Assembly: GCF_016587355.1 (NCBI RefSeq)
Contig: NZ_BNJF01000003.1
Coordinates: 930,001 to 994,000, forward strand
From: Ktedonospora formicarum
GTDB taxonomy: Bacteria; Chloroflexota; Ktedonobacteria; Ktedonobacterales; Ktedonobacteraceae
Direction: 5' to 3'
Length of the DNA: 64,000 nt
The notes below the pieces were generated by a model. The model was not told the DNA's origin. It saw only the letters and a list, made by a program, of their open reading frames with translations, and searched no databases. The position numbers and the translations under genes were made by a program. Positions 16,175 through 25,222 of the stretch are shown piece by piece (the stretch's first letter is position 1; the number at the start of each line of letters is the position of its first letter).

Positions 16175-17134
16175 GTGTCGACTGTTCTTACGATTCTACT
16201 CACCATCGTTACCCTGATTTTTCTCGTATTGCTTATAAGTACTGTGTACTTCTATCGCCTGGGCATCATTCGCCAGAAGCGCAAGGATATTCTGCTGGAG
16301 AGTCCGGACCTGGAGGCGAACCGAACATCTTCCAGCGGTGATGTGCCACTTCCCGAAATTCCCTGGGTTGAGCAGCAGGCATTCGAAAATATAGATATGA
16401 TGTCCTTTGACGGCCTGCTCTTGCGTGGCTACTATCTGCCCGCAAAGGTTCCGACGTCACGTACCGCGATCCTGGCCCACGGCTATATGGGTCACGCCAG
16501 GAATGATATGGCGCTCTTCGCTCGCATGTATCATGAGCAGTTCGGCTATAATGTGCTTATGCCTGATACACGCGGACATGGCGCGAGCGAGGGTGGCTAT
16601 ATTGGTTTCGGCTGGCATGATCGCCTCGACTACATCAAGTGGATTCACTACGCTATCCAGCGCGCGGGTGAGGGCGCGAGCATTGTCCTGCATGGGATCT
16701 CAATGGGGGGCTCGACGGTGCTCATGACCAGTGGCGAGCCGCTACCGCAGGAGGTGAAGTGCGTCATCTCCGATTGCGCCTACACCTCCGCTCTCGATAT
16801 CCTGACCTACCAGCTAAAGCGCATGTATAAGCTACCCGCCTTCCCCCTGATCCCATTGACTAGCCTGCTCTGCAAGCTGCACGCTGGCTATAGCTTCGCC
16901 GAAGCCTCAGCCATCAAGCAGGTGCGCAAGAACCGCCTCCCGACCCTCTTCATCCACGGCGCGGAGGATACCTTTGTGCCAACGGCGATGGTGCATCAGC
17001 TCTACGAGCAATGTTCCGCGCTCCACAGGGAAGTGGTTATCACTCCCGGCGCGGGTCACGCCCTCGCCTACACGACTGACCCCGCCGCGTACGAGAGCGC
17101 TACTCAGACCTTCCTGACCCGCTTCATCTCCTAG
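16175..17134 (+). CDS. Alpha/beta hydrolase with N-terminal membrane anchor
   Basis: A 319-residue protein: membrane segment at about residues 5-25, then an alpha/beta hydrolase domain. Visible motifs are the oxyanion HGYMGH, the nucleophile elbow GISMGG, the acid in HGAEDTFVP and the catalytic His in GAGHAL. It is of the YqkD/BEM46-like membrane-bound serine hydrolase type, probably facing the outside; substrate unknown. The start is GTG 16175, with GAGG about 15 bases upstream. It is monocistronic. Confidence 0.9.
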   Translation: MSTVLTILLTIVTLIFLVLLISTVYFYRLGIIRQKRKDILLESPDLEANRTSSSGDVPLPEIPWVEQQAFENIDMMSFDGLLLRGYYLPAKVPTSRTAILAHGYMGHARNDMALFARMYHEQFGYNVLMPDTRGHGASEGGYIGFGWHDRLDYIKWIHYAIQRAGEGASIVLHGISMGGSTVLMTSGEPLPQEVKCVISDCAYTSALDILTYQLKRMYKLPAFPLIPLTSLLCKLHAGYSFAEASAIKQVRKNRLPTLFIHGAEDTFVPTAMVHQLYEQCSALHREVVITPGAGHALAYTTDPAAYESATQTFLTRFIS

Positions 17135-17326
17135 TCTGTTTCTCTTTCCAGTTGGCATGGTCACGCGATCATGCCAACTATTTACCTGATAGATTACTCC
17201 CTTTGGGTGATTGTGCCTCCTCTCATCTTGAGCTATGATGGAGAAAGCTCTGCGCTTACGTATAGCTTTCTGAGCGCTGCTGTAGGCCGTTAATTGTCCC
17301 CTCTGGGAAGTGTTGGAGGCAGATGC

Positions 17327-18043
17327 ATGATTCACTTTGATGAGCTACGACTCTCGGACTCGCCCTTTGTTGAAAGGATCTGGTGCTCTCACAGTGAGGG
17401 CACTCACCCGTTTCTCTCCATCGCCGTCAGCCGCGTTGAACTGGTTATTAGCAAGCTTCAGGGCAAAATGACCATGAGCATTCGGGGACCAGAGACCAGA
17501 TTCACCCCGGTTGGAGATTGCCCCACGGATGGAGAGTGGGTAGGTATCCTGCTAAAGCCGGGGGTATCTTTGCCCCATCTGCCGATAAGATCGCTGGTGG
17601 ACGATTCGGTGGATCTGCCAGAAGCAACCAACAACACCTTCCAACTAGGCGGCTCGGCATGGCAATTCCCTACCTATGAGAATGCCGATACTTTTGTTGA
17701 CAGACTGGTACATGAGGGATTACTGGTTCGTGATCTCATCATAGAGGCAGCGCTTCAGGGGCAACCCAACGATCTGACCACGCGCTCGGTTCAGTATCGC
17801 TTCTTGCAATCTACAGGAATTACGCAGAACACTATCCGCCAAATCGAACGGGCCCGCGCCGCGACCTTCCTCTTACAGCAAGGTACCTCCATTCCCGACA
17901 CCATTCAGCGAACGGGCTATTACGATCAGCCCCATCTCACACGGTCACTGCGACACTTCATCGGGCAAACGCCCGCGCAACTCCTTCAACACAGCCGACC
18001 AGAGCAGCTTTCGTTTTTGTACAAGACAACTCCTTTTCTTTGA
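17327..18043 (+). CDS. AraC-type helix-turn-helix regulator, pair 2
   Basis: A 238-residue paralogue of the regulator at 10565-11242: same sensing part (SPFVERIWCSHSEG, GVSLPHLPIRSLVD, SAWQFPTYENAD) and a C-terminal AraC domain with RSVQYRFLQSTGITQNT and YDQPHLTRSLRHFIGQTP. ATG 17327 is chosen over the upstream in-frame start because GGAGG lies seven bases before it. It precedes a DHFR-like gene on the same strand, as in pair 1, and probably regulates it. Confidence 0.88.
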   Translation: MIHFDELRLSDSPFVERIWCSHSEGTHPFLSIAVSRVELVISKLQGKMTMSIRGPETRFTPVGDCPTDGEWVGILLKPGVSLPHLPIRSLVDDSVDLPEATNNTFQLGGSAWQFPTYENADTFVDRLVHEGLLVRDLIIEAALQGQPNDLTTRSVQYRFLQSTGITQNTIRQIERARAATFLLQQGTSIPDTIQRTGYYDQPHLTRSLRHFIGQTPAQLLQHSRPEQLSFLYKTTPFL

Positions 18044-18147
18044 GGCATACTATCCTTGTTCAGGTTGATGGAAGGGGTAGCATTTGACAAAAATCTATGG
18101 AACACCCTTTCGATTATACGTCAATAAAGAATTATATGGAGGGAATC

Positions 18148-18729
18148 ATGCGCAAGATAGTTGTCTCAGAGTTTGTATCGTTGGACAATGTTATCCAGGC
18201 CCCAGGAGGCCCGGAAGAAGATACCGAAGGCGGCTTTACTCATGGCGGATGGACAGGCCCATTCTGGCACGACGATATAGGAAAGCACTTTTTTGAGGAA
18301 ATGAGCCAGAGTGACGCGATGCTTCTGGGACGCAAAACATGGCAGACCCACGGCGGCGCATTCAATCCCATGCCAGATGGCGACCCCTTCGGCGATGTCA
18401 TGAACAAGACGCCTAAATATGTCGTTTCCACCACCCTCACATCGACCTCCGCGTGGCGCAACTCCACATTGATTCGCGCAAACGTTGTCGATGAAATACG
18501 CGCCTTAAAAGAGCAGCCGGGCAAGAACATCGTCATCGATGGCAGTAGCGTGCTGGTACATACCCTGGCCCAGAATGACCTCGTCGATGAATATAGCCTG
18601 CTTGTGTACCCAATCGTCCTCGGCAACGGCAAGAAGCTATTTCCTGAAGGGCTGAATGTTTCTCTGCGCTTGATCGCGTCTGAGCAATTCCCATCAGGCG
18701 TAGTACTCATGCGCTACGCACGCGCCTAA
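18148..18729 (+). CDS. Dihydrofolate reductase family (RibD C-terminal-like) protein, pair 2
   Basis: A 193-residue DHFR-fold protein. Blocks: MRKIVVSEFVSLDNVIQAPG, MLLGRKTWQTHGG, NIVIDGSSVLVHTLAQNDLVDEY (split here), LGNGKKLFPEG. The start is ATG 18148 with GGAGGG four bases upstream; the frame extends 5' but without a site. It is of the YyaP/YwjB-like group with a longer WTGPFWHDD loop than the pair-1 protein, so the two DHFR-like partners are not simple recent duplicates. It ends at a strong terminator. Confidence 0.88.
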   Translation: MRKIVVSEFVSLDNVIQAPGGPEEDTEGGFTHGGWTGPFWHDDIGKHFFEEMSQSDAMLLGRKTWQTHGGAFNPMPDGDPFGDVMNKTPKYVVSTTLTSTSAWRNSTLIRANVVDEIRALKEQPGKNIVIDGSSVLVHTLAQNDLVDEYSLLVYPIVLGNGKKLFPEGLNVSLRLIASEQFPSGVVLMRYARA

Positions 18730-18737
18730 AGCCGGGT

Positions 18738-18818
18738 GCGGAACAATTGAGTTAGGATGCCCGGCGTTGCGCTTTTGCCACGCCGGGCATAAAAAAGCGC
18801 AAAAACCCATTGTTCCGC
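18738..18818 (+). terminator. Nested inverted repeats: terminator inside a second stem
   Basis: Inner hairpin ATGCCCGGCG (18757-18766) with CGCCGGGCAT (18781-18790), followed by six A. Outer arms GCGGAACAAT (18738-18747) and ATTGTTCCGC (18809-18818) also pair exactly. Confidence 0.8.
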
Positions 18819-18838
18819 TTAAAGCGATGAGGTATACT
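18810..18838 (+). promoter_or_regulatory. Promoter of the methyltransferase gene
   Basis: TTGTTC (18810-18815), 17-nt spacer, TATACT (18833-18838). It overlaps the outer arm of the terminator structure. Transcription would start near 18845, downstream of the ATGs at 18767 and 18827, which helps to place the coding start. Confidence 0.5.
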
Positions 18839-18876
18839 AGGCAGGCACAGTTAAGTGCTCGATTATCTACGTACTC

Positions 18877-18955
18877 CTTATCCGAAAACCTGAACGCGTG
18901 CGCTAGCCGCGGCAGCGGCGCCGTGCCCTCGAATGAGGGTTGGTTTTCGCATAAG
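18877..18955. repeat. TTTTCGCATAAG inverted-repeat element, copy 2
   Basis: CTTATCCGAAAACC (18877-18890) and GGTTTTCGCATAAG (18942-18955). The interior is GC-rich and partly palindromic. It is inserted in the 5' UTR of the methyltransferase gene. Confidence 0.75.
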
Positions 18956-18979
18956 ACCTTAGCGCTCTCGCCCGCAGAG

Positions 18980-19729
18980 GTGAGAGTTCAGAAGGGAAAA
19001 GAAACCATAGCCCGAACCATTTACTATGATCAAATCGCCAAAAAATGGCATCGTCTCACAGGATATCACGGCGGCCCGTTCAAGCGATATGTGCTTAATG
19101 ACCGCATCCTGCAACAGATCCCTGGTATCGCGGGGAACGCCATTCTTGAGCTTGGGGCCGGCAACGGCTACTTCGTGCCTATGCTGCTTCGACGCTTCTC
19201 CGGACAACTCCCCAGCCGTTTAGTTATCACAGACCAGTCGTCAGAGCAACTTGATATTGCCCAATCCAACTTCTTCATCGATGGGGCTGAATATGAGATT
19301 CTGGATGTCTCCGACCCATTCCCATTCCCCGATCAGAGTTTTCATCTCATCCTGGCGAGTATGCTCTTCAATGAGCTCATAACCCGCAACCTGGAACAGG
19401 CATTGAAGGAATGCTCTCGCGTTCTGGCGAAGGGGGGACAACTGATCGCGGCTGTACCACATCCCGATTTTGTCCATTCGTTGTCGAAGAAAGGGGCCTT
19501 GACCGACTTTGGTCATGGATTGTTCGCCATGCCAGGAGCGGGAGGGCTTCGCCTCCCAGTTTCACGCCGTCCGCTCGTGACCTACCTCAAAGCAATGCAG
19601 GATAGCGGCTTCATAGTCGAAACAGAGGACCTCTACCCCGACGAGAAAACGCTCAACGAGAAGTCGGGCCTCACTATCTCCGCTCGCAAACCACTCGGTC
19701 TGCTCTTCAAGTGCTCTCTTCCTGAATAG
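18980..19729 (+). CDS. Class I SAM-dependent methyltransferase
   Basis: The Rossmann methyltransferase core begins near ARTIYYDQIAKKWHRLTG; motif I is ILELGAGNGYF, motif II LVITDQSS, and the later block is ILDVSDPFPFPDQSF ... LKECSRVLAKGGQLIAAVPHPD (Methyltransf_11 type). The frame stays open back to 18767, but that part crosses a terminator and the inserted hairpin element and lies partly upstream of the likely promoter, so GTG 18980 (249 residues) is the best start although its ribosome site is weak. Substrate unknown; a small molecule is likely. Confidence 0.82.
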   Translation: MRVQKGKETIARTIYYDQIAKKWHRLTGYHGGPFKRYVLNDRILQQIPGIAGNAILELGAGNGYFVPMLLRRFSGQLPSRLVITDQSSEQLDIAQSNFFIDGAEYEILDVSDPFPFPDQSFHLILASMLFNELITRNLEQALKECSRVLAKGGQLIAAVPHPDFVHSLSKKGALTDFGHGLFAMPGAGGLRLPVSRRPLVTYLKAMQDSGFIVETEDLYPDEKTLNEKSGLTISARKPLGLLFKCSLPE

Positions 19730-19861
19730 CTCCAGTTAAAGCGCGAATCCCCTGGGAAGCGCCAACATTACAAGGTGCTTCTGATAATCATCTCATCAGA
19801 AGCACCGTAGCCTCATAAGGTGCATCCTAGCAAGCTCACCACAATCTCCGCTCTTTTCCCC

Positions 19862-19890
19862 TTGACAAACTAATGTGATTAGTTTAATAT
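19862..19890 (+). promoter_or_regulatory. Promoter with overlapping operator for the MBL gene
   Basis: TTGACA (19862-19867), 17-nt spacer and TAATAT (19885-19890). The spacer holds a perfect inverted repeat AAACTAAT-GTG-ATTAGTTT (19867-19885), and a further half site ATTAGTT lies at 19900-19906. This is a typical repressor site; the TetR gene at 20790 is a good candidate. Confidence 0.7.
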
Positions 19891-19949
19891 ATGCACATAT
19901 TAGTTAATAAACAATTCCAGTTCGCAAGAGAGGGTGAGACGGTATTATC

Positions 19950-20672
19950 ATGAAAGTAACCAAGCATAGCGAGAATCTCTACCAGTTGACACAACTGGGT
20001 TTTATCAATTGCTACCTTGTGCGCGAGGACGATGGCTTTACACTGATTGATGCCGCTATGAGCGGGCAGGGGCCAAAGATCATCGAGATAGCACGCGGTC
20101 TGGGCCTGCCTATCACGCGCCTGCTCCTGACACATGCCCATGCTGACCACGTAGGCTCCCTGGATGAGTTGCATGAGGCCCTGCCGGACGCACAGGTTGG
20201 CATCGGCGCACGGGACGCTCGCTTCCTCTCGGGTGATATGAGTATGGACCCCGGTGAGCCAAAGACGAAGCTACGCGGCGGATACGTGGTCACGAAGACA
20301 AAGCCCACACTGCTGTTCAATGAAGGTGATCGCGTCGGCTCGCTGGAGGTGGTTGCCACGCCAGGTCACACACCTGGACAGGTCGCCTACTTCGACACGC
20401 GTGACCGCGCGCTTATCGTAGGTGATGCCTTTCAAACGATGGGCGGCGTAGCGGTCTGTGGCACCTTCGTACCACTCTTCCCCCTGGTCGTTATGGCAAC
20501 CTGGAACAAGGGTCTCGCCCTGGCAAGCGCACGCAAGTTGCTGGCGCTTCAGCCCTCTTCGCTCTCAGTCGGTCATGGACGCGTCCTCAAGCAGCCCCAG
20601 GCGGAGATGGAGCGCGCCATCCAGGTCATGGAGCGAGTCGTCGCGAAGGATAAAGAATCGCAGGAAGCATAG
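19950..20672 (+). CDS. MBL fold metallo-hydrolase
   Basis: A 240-residue metallo-beta-lactamase-fold hydrolase with the metal motif THAHADH (about residues 66-72), a later His in TPGHTPGQ, the bridging Asp in IVGDAFQ and the final His in VGHGRV. The ligand set is complete, so it should be an active two-metal hydrolase. GAGAGGG lies well upstream of the ATG. Its promoter carries an operator, and a TetR gene follows 117 bp downstream, suggesting a regulated pair for a detoxification or lactone/thioester hydrolysis step. Confidence 0.92.
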   Translation: MKVTKHSENLYQLTQLGFINCYLVREDDGFTLIDAAMSGQGPKIIEIARGLGLPITRLLLTHAHADHVGSLDELHEALPDAQVGIGARDARFLSGDMSMDPGEPKTKLRGGYVVTKTKPTLLFNEGDRVGSLEVVATPGHTPGQVAYFDTRDRALIVGDAFQTMGGVAVCGTFVPLFPLVVMATWNKGLALASARKLLALQPSSLSVGHGRVLKQPQAEMERAIQVMERVVAKDKESQEA

Positions 20673-20691
20673 CACCATGAGGAAGGGAAAG

Positions 20692-20765
20692 CGCTCGCTA
20701 AAGCGGATGCGTACATATGAAGGTCAAAACCTAATATATGTAGCCGCGTCGCTTCAGCAGCGGTA
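20692..20765. repeat. Two REP-like hairpins in opposite orientation
   Basis: CGCTCGCTAAAGCGGATGCG at 20692 and, inverted, ATATATGTAGCCGCGTCGC TTCAGCAGCGG to 20762. They lie between the MBL and TetR genes. Confidence 0.6.
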
Positions 20766-20789
20766 TGTGTAAAGGAGTGAAGGCATTAC

Positions 20790-21355
20790 ATGGTTCATAG
20801 GATTGGGCTTGATAAAGCACGGGTGGTAGAAGAGGCCGCCAGGTTGATTGATGAGGATGGACTTGAACAACTGTCTCTCGGTCGCCTCGCCGAACGCCTC
20901 GGGGTGCGTACGCCTTCACTCTATAACCATGTCGCGGGACTGGGGGGACTCAAGCGTGATCTCGCCCTCTACTGCCTGCGCGACCTGTTCGATCATACAC
21001 TCCGCTCGGCGGTTGGGAAGGCGCGCGAAGAGGCTATCATTGCCTTCTCCAACGCCTATCTAACGTACAGCCGGGAGATGCCGGGTCGCTACATGCTGAC
21101 GCTGGCACCCAACCCCGACGATCCAGAGGCCCAGCAGGTTGCGGGAAAGATTGTGGAGGTGATCGCGGCCATTCTCGCCCCTATAATCTGGGGGAAGAAG
21201 GCACCATCCACGCTATCCGCTCTCTACGCAGCATTGTTCACGGCTTTATTGCCCTGGATCTCGCCGGGGGCTTTCGTATGGCTATAAACAAGGACGCCAG
21301 CTTCCACTGGATGATTAAACTCTATATCGATGGTCTGGAACAGCAGAAGAAATAA
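20790..21355 (+). pseudogene. TetR family regulator, one-base frameshift in a GGGGG run
   Basis: The N-terminal helix-turn-helix (EEAARLIDEDGLEQLSLGR then LAERLGVRTPSLYNHV) is that of TetR proteins. The frame is lost at the G run 21190-21194. Adding one G leads into EEGTIHAIRSLRSIVHGFIA and ends DGLEQQKK at 21355, giving 188 residues with the normal TetR_C_33/WHG-type ligand domain. Without the correction the product is 165 residues with an unrelated tail. It probably represses the MBL gene upstream. ATG 20790 follows AAAGGAG. Confidence 0.85.
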
Positions 21356-21380
21356 TAGGCGACCAATATGACGCAGTAGC

Positions 21381-21407
21381 ACCGCTGCTGAAGCAACACG
21401 GCTACAA
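21381..21407. repeat. REP-like sequence (CCGCTGCTGAAGC type)
   Basis: CACCGCTGCTGAAGCAACACGGCTAC, followed by AATATAT. Confidence 0.55.
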
Positions 21408-21430
21408 TATATAAGAACGGATTTATCATT

Positions 21431-21775
21431 ATGGCTATCATTAAAAACAGCAATCTCGCGCTGGCATTCTTTCTGGAATTGGGTGTATTGGTCGCGTGGG
21501 GCTACTGGGGCTTTGTCGTGGGGCCTAACCTGCCCTTCAAGCTATTATTTGGCATTGGGATGCCCGTCTTAGCGATTGTGGTCTGGGCTCTCTTTGGCGC
21601 GCCTACGGCGCAGTGGCACCTGAATGGTATCTGGCGGATCGTGCTAGGGATAATCTTCTTCGGCTCGGCAGCCCTGGCCCTTTATCTGGCAAAGCAGCCA
21701 GCCTGGGGCCTTGCCTTCGCCCTCGTCTTTGTCCTCAACTGGGGGCTTGGCTACGCCTTCGGGCAGCAGTATTAG
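21431..21775 (+). CDS. YrdB family (DUF2568) membrane protein
   Basis: A 114-residue protein with four membrane helices: about residues 8-28, 34-54, 64-84 and 89-109. The sequence LALAFFLELGVLVAWGYWGF, the central FGAPTA and the second-half helices match the DUF2568/YrdB family of small inner-membrane proteins of unknown role. Length is normal for the family. It sits between the TetR and HIT genes on the same strand. Confidence 0.85.
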   Translation: MAIIKNSNLALAFFLELGVLVAWGYWGFVVGPNLPFKLLFGIGMPVLAIVVWALFGAPTAQWHLNGIWRIVLGIIFFGSAALALYLAKQPAWGLAFALVFVLNWGLGYAFGQQY

Positions 21776-21842
21776 CCGCTCTACAACATGTTATACTAAT
21801 AACTTGATTGATAAGTATAACTATAGAAGCGAGGACCTTCCA

Positions 21843-22292
21843 ATGGAATGCCTTACCTGCCTGAACCTGAGTGGTGAGCGGCGCATATCGCCCGCACCGT
21901 TCATCTATGAGGGCGAGCACTGGGTTGTCGATCATGCCTATCCCACTACGCATGCTGGCTGGTTGGTGATCCTGCCCAAGCGCCATGTCGAGGCCCTGCA
22001 TGAGTTAACGCTAGAGGAGTACCAGGAGCGCGCGGAGATAGAATACAAGCTTGTGCAGGCTATGCGCGGCTATGACTCGGTGCAGAAGGAATATACCATG
22101 TGCTTCGCAGAGGGCGAAGGCTTCCATCACGTCCACATCCACGTCGTTCCCCGTCCCTTTGATCTAGCGCCCGAACTCAAGGGACCGCGCGTCTTCGGTT
22201 TCCTGCAAGTCGATGCAGAGCACGCCATCCAGGCCCCAGAGTTGACCGCCTTTTGCGAAGACTTCAAACGCCGTCTAGCCGCGCTAGGCTAA
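21843..22292 (+). CDS. HIT family protein
   Basis: A 149-residue histidine-triad nucleotide-binding protein. The triad is HHVHIHVVPR (about residues 99-108), preceded by the ILPKRHVEAL and LTLEEY blocks. An N-terminal CLTC pair could bind zinc as in Hint-type proteins. HIT enzymes hydrolyse nucleotide phosphoramidates or Ap4A-like dinucleotides in the cytosol. ATG 21843 is preceded by GAGG. The frame extends upstream but overlaps the previous gene. Confidence 0.92.
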   Translation: MECLTCLNLSGERRISPAPFIYEGEHWVVDHAYPTTHAGWLVILPKRHVEALHELTLEEYQERAEIEYKLVQAMRGYDSVQKEYTMCFAEGEGFHHVHIHVVPRPFDLAPELKGPRVFGFLQVDAEHAIQAPELTAFCEDFKRRLAALG

Positions 22293-22312
22293 CCTATCCC
22301 CATAAAAACCAC

Positions 22313-22360
22313 GAAGCCGTGTTCTATGCTCACCTTGTGGGTGGCATAGAACACGGCTTC
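22313..22360. terminator. Bidirectional terminator with perfect 17-bp stem
   Basis: GAAGCCGTGTTCTATGC (22313-22329) pairs exactly with 22344-22360. It is flanked by AAAA on the left and lies between the convergent HIT and ABC exporter genes. Confidence 0.9.
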
Positions 22361-22401
22361 ACTCTTGGAGGGATCGCCTCCGTGAGCTTGGCTGCCCGAG
22401 C

Positions 22402-24405
22402 TTACTCAGGCATAAGTTGACCGTTTTCGAGGTTGAGGTAGATGACCGGCGGGTGACCCGACCAGACAGGCTCCCACTTCCGACTTGCCATGATCACAAC
22501 CAGGCAACCATGGTAGTACTCCGCCAGGAGTCGCTCCACAGTCTCCCGGGCCTCCGGGTCCAGGGAACTGGTGTGCTCGTCCATGACGAGAATCCTGCAG
22601 TGCGGATTCGTCTCCCGCTTCAGAGCCATCTCAACGGCAGCCAGACGCTGCCTGGTGCCAGGAGACTTCAACTTTGTCGGGTCCAGGGCGAGATCAAGAC
22701 CTGCCAGCCCCACCCTGGCGAGCAAGCGCTCGACAAGTTCAGGGTTGGCGGCACCGTCCATCGCGGTTGAGAGCACATCGTGGACGCTGGAGCCCTTGAT
22801 GAACTCGGGCGCGAACAGCGCGATGCTCTGCTCTCGGATCTCATCATATCCGAGACCCGCCATATCCTGGCCGTTGATCAGGACGCGCCCAGTTGTGGGC
22901 GTGAGCAGACCAACGAGCATCTTCGCCAGCGTAGTCTTCCCGTGGCTCGTCTTCCCGGTGACCACGTAGACGTTCCCACCTGTGAGGGTCTGCGAACACG
23001 GTTGCAGGATCGTCGCCTCCACCCCGGACGGAGTGTCCTGTACCGTGTAGCTGACATTCTCCAGACGCAGGCTGGGAATGGCAGGGGGAGATACGGCCTT
23101 CTTCAGACACACCTTACCCTTAGTCGCCTTCCGCTTACGCCGATAGGCGAAGAGGCTTCTGATCAGGAACCGCCGCCTGGAGGCTACCATCCTGCGCTGA
23201 AGCTCGACGCCCTTGAAGTGGTGCCGCTTCTCGGCATTCTTCCAGTAGCGAATCGAGATCCACAGGAGCCGCAACCTGAGTTTCAGGCCACTCCATGCCT
23301 TCTTGAAGCAGGACACCAGCCCGCTTCGCCAGACGCTGTACAGGCGCTTGCGCTCCCGACGGGAGAACAGGCGGGAGACGCACTTGCGAGGCGTGGTCTC
23401 CGGCTCTTCATAGGCCGGAAGCCTCGGCAACGCGAGGGCCTTCAGCGTGTTCTCGATGGGCGAACGCAGTTCCTGAACTCGCACCCAGGAACGAGCCACC
23501 TGGAGCAGGGCCGCGGACATCTGGGTCAGGGCCGCCAGGATAGCTGTCGAAACCGACGACTGCATGTTCACATGCGCCGCCACAATCAGCAGCGAAGCCG
23601 TAGCGACAGTGGTGCCCATGCCCAGGGGCATGACCATTGCGCTAGCCGCGCGCTCGGTGCGGAACGACGTGTCCCGGACAGATTCCACATCCTTCTCGTA
23701 CCGCTCCACAAGATACGGCGCGGTGTGGAGGTGCATGCGCCTGAGCCCAGCAGAGCCCAGCACTGCCTGTACGACGTTAGTGAGGAAACGGTTGGCGGTA
23801 CTGCGCTCAGCGATCGCCTTCGTCCGTGCATGCCCGATGCAGATCGCCACTACCAGGAACGGGATCAGCGTGACCAGCGGGAGCAGTGAGAACTTACCAG
23901 CAATCACCACAACCGCCGTGGCGTTGGCCATCAAGGCCAGCGTAGCGCTCATGAAAGGGACGGGCCCGCTCATGAGGGCGTTCGAGGCGCTATTCAGGCG
24001 CCGGTACACCGTCTGCTGCACGTTACCCAGCATGTCGCTGTCCAGACCGGGAGGGGCCTGTTCGGCGCGCTCCCGAAGCTGCAACCGAATGCGGGCAATC
24101 CCCGTGTACACCAGGCTCGCGCCGATGGTGTTGCTCCAATGTGTCATCAACGCATTAACTGCGCCGACGACAACCAGAATGCCCGCCAGGACTTCAGCGT
24201 CCTTGAGCGTGCCAGCCAGGCCGACCTCCTTGATCAGAATGGGCGTCTCAAAGGCCGCCGCAACACTGATCGCGGTGACGATCAGCATAGCAATCAGCGC
24301 CGCACGCCGACCACAGACCAGAAGCTTCATGAACTGGTAGAACTGCTTCAAACGCTCGGTACGGCTCACTCGCTCGGTACGGTTCTCTTGCTCGGTACGG
24401 TTCAC
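22402..24405 (-). CDS. ABC exporter (fused permease and ATPase) with degenerate signature
   Basis: The 667-residue protein starts at GTG 24405 with TAGGAGG four bases upstream. A short N-terminal repeat (NRTEQENRTERVSRTER) precedes a transmembrane domain (about residues 30-320). Then comes a very basic insert (about residues 340-435, many RRRxK runs) and the nucleotide-binding domain: Walker A GKTSHGKTT, Walker B ILVMDEHTSSLD. The signature is KSPGTRQR instead of LSGGQ and the switch His appears to be replaced (IMASRKW). C/G-ending codons and a long leader tie it to the cassette genes. It may be a specialised or weakly active transporter; substrate unknown. Confidence 0.85.
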   Translation of the reverse strand: MNRTEQENRTERVSRTERLKQFYQFMKLLVCGRRAALIAMLIVTAISVAAAFETPILIKEVGLAGTLKDAEVLAGILVVVGAVNALMTHWSNTIGASLVYTGIARIRLQLRERAEQAPPGLDSDMLGNVQQTVYRRLNSASNALMSGPVPFMSATLALMANATAVVVIAGKFSLLPLVTLIPFLVVAICIGHARTKAIAERSTANRFLTNVVQAVLGSAGLRRMHLHTAPYLVERYEKDVESVRDTSFRTERAASAMVMPLGMGTTVATASLLIVAAHVNMQSSVSTAILAALTQMSAALLQVARSWVRVQELRSPIENTLKALALPRLPAYEEPETTPRKCVSRLFSRRERKRLYSVWRSGLVSCFKKAWSGLKLRLRLLWISIRYWKNAEKRHHFKGVELQRRMVASRRRFLIRSLFAYRRKRKATKGKVCLKKAVSPPAIPSLRLENVSYTVQDTPSGVEATILQPCSQTLTGGNVYVVTGKTSHGKTTLAKMLVGLLTPTTGRVLINGQDMAGLGYDEIREQSIALFAPEFIKGSSVHDVLSTAMDGAANPELVERLLARVGLAGLDLALDPTKLKSPGTRQRLAAVEMALKRETNPHCRILVMDEHTSSLDPEARETVERLLAEYYHGCLVVIMASRKWEPVWSGHPPVIYLNLENGQLMPE

Positions 24406-24835
24406 TGATCCTCCTAAGATCAGTTGAAGGTATATATGTTTTTTAAGGTGCTATCCTCGCGTCGTGGTGACGCGAGCTGTCCATAGTAGCTCCCTTCTTT
24501 GCGCACCCCCCTGTTCCTCGCCATGCGAGGGAGCAGTCAGGGATGCAATTTTTCCCTATCTCCTACATGTACAGCGCCATCCGCGCTATCCATCGCACAA
24601 TTCTTATGCGAACACCATCGCCACTAACGTGCCTGGTATTCGTACAAGGAACACGCGACGTCGCTGCTGAAATGGCTCTATTCTCTTGCGTCTCGCGCTC
24701 AGAACTTCCCGCGCACAACCAGACCAGAAAAGTCAGAGGCACAGGCGGAAGGATCGCGGAGCAAGTTGTATATGTGCGCGCCAGCATGTGGAAATCGCGT
24801 GAAGCGAATACCACCTGACGTTTTTCGCAACAGAC
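24406..24835 (-). promoter_or_regulatory. Long leader of the ABC exporter gene
   Basis: About 400 nt without a convincing gene. In the transcript CTCGCGTC...GACGCGAG forms a hairpin about 60 nt before the start, and the leader ends with a very strong ribosome site. Confidence 0.4.
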
Positions 24836-25222
24836 CCGATCAGACGAGCCGTGCGATATGAAGCCAGCATCAAAGTGTTACCACCCGATTAGCCTCAAAA
24901 TTTACAGTAGTAATGTAACACACACGCACGTAATTCAACAATTGCTTCTAATCCTAAAAGAATGGAGTTAGTACTAATTTACCTCTCTCTGAGCTTGTGT
25001 CCTGTACTTACGGGCTACAGGTCACCTATTCTTTGGGAATAGTGTAGTCAACGAGGCTCCTTGAGGCCATGAACTACACTATTCCTAATCGATATGTGGA
25101 TCCCCAAATGGGCAATGCGGTGTCACCGTTTCCTATGCTCAACTCATCACCACGCTTCTTGACAAGAGCGAGAGCGATCAATGACAATGATTGCAAGCAC
25201 TTCATATATAAAGGGATTTACC
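24836..25222 (+). promoter_or_regulatory. AT-rich intergenic region before the zinc-ribbon gene
   Basis: No convincing gene. It contains two related segments, CCTGTACTTACGGGCTACAGG and CTATTCTTTGGGAATAG, both able to fold into short hairpins (about 25000-25045). Confidence 0.3.

Noticed and set aside
22780..23889. 369-codon frame opposite the ABC exporter
   Set aside because: Low-complexity His/Gln/Arg-rich product antisense to a clear transporter; a shadow of a GC-rich gene.
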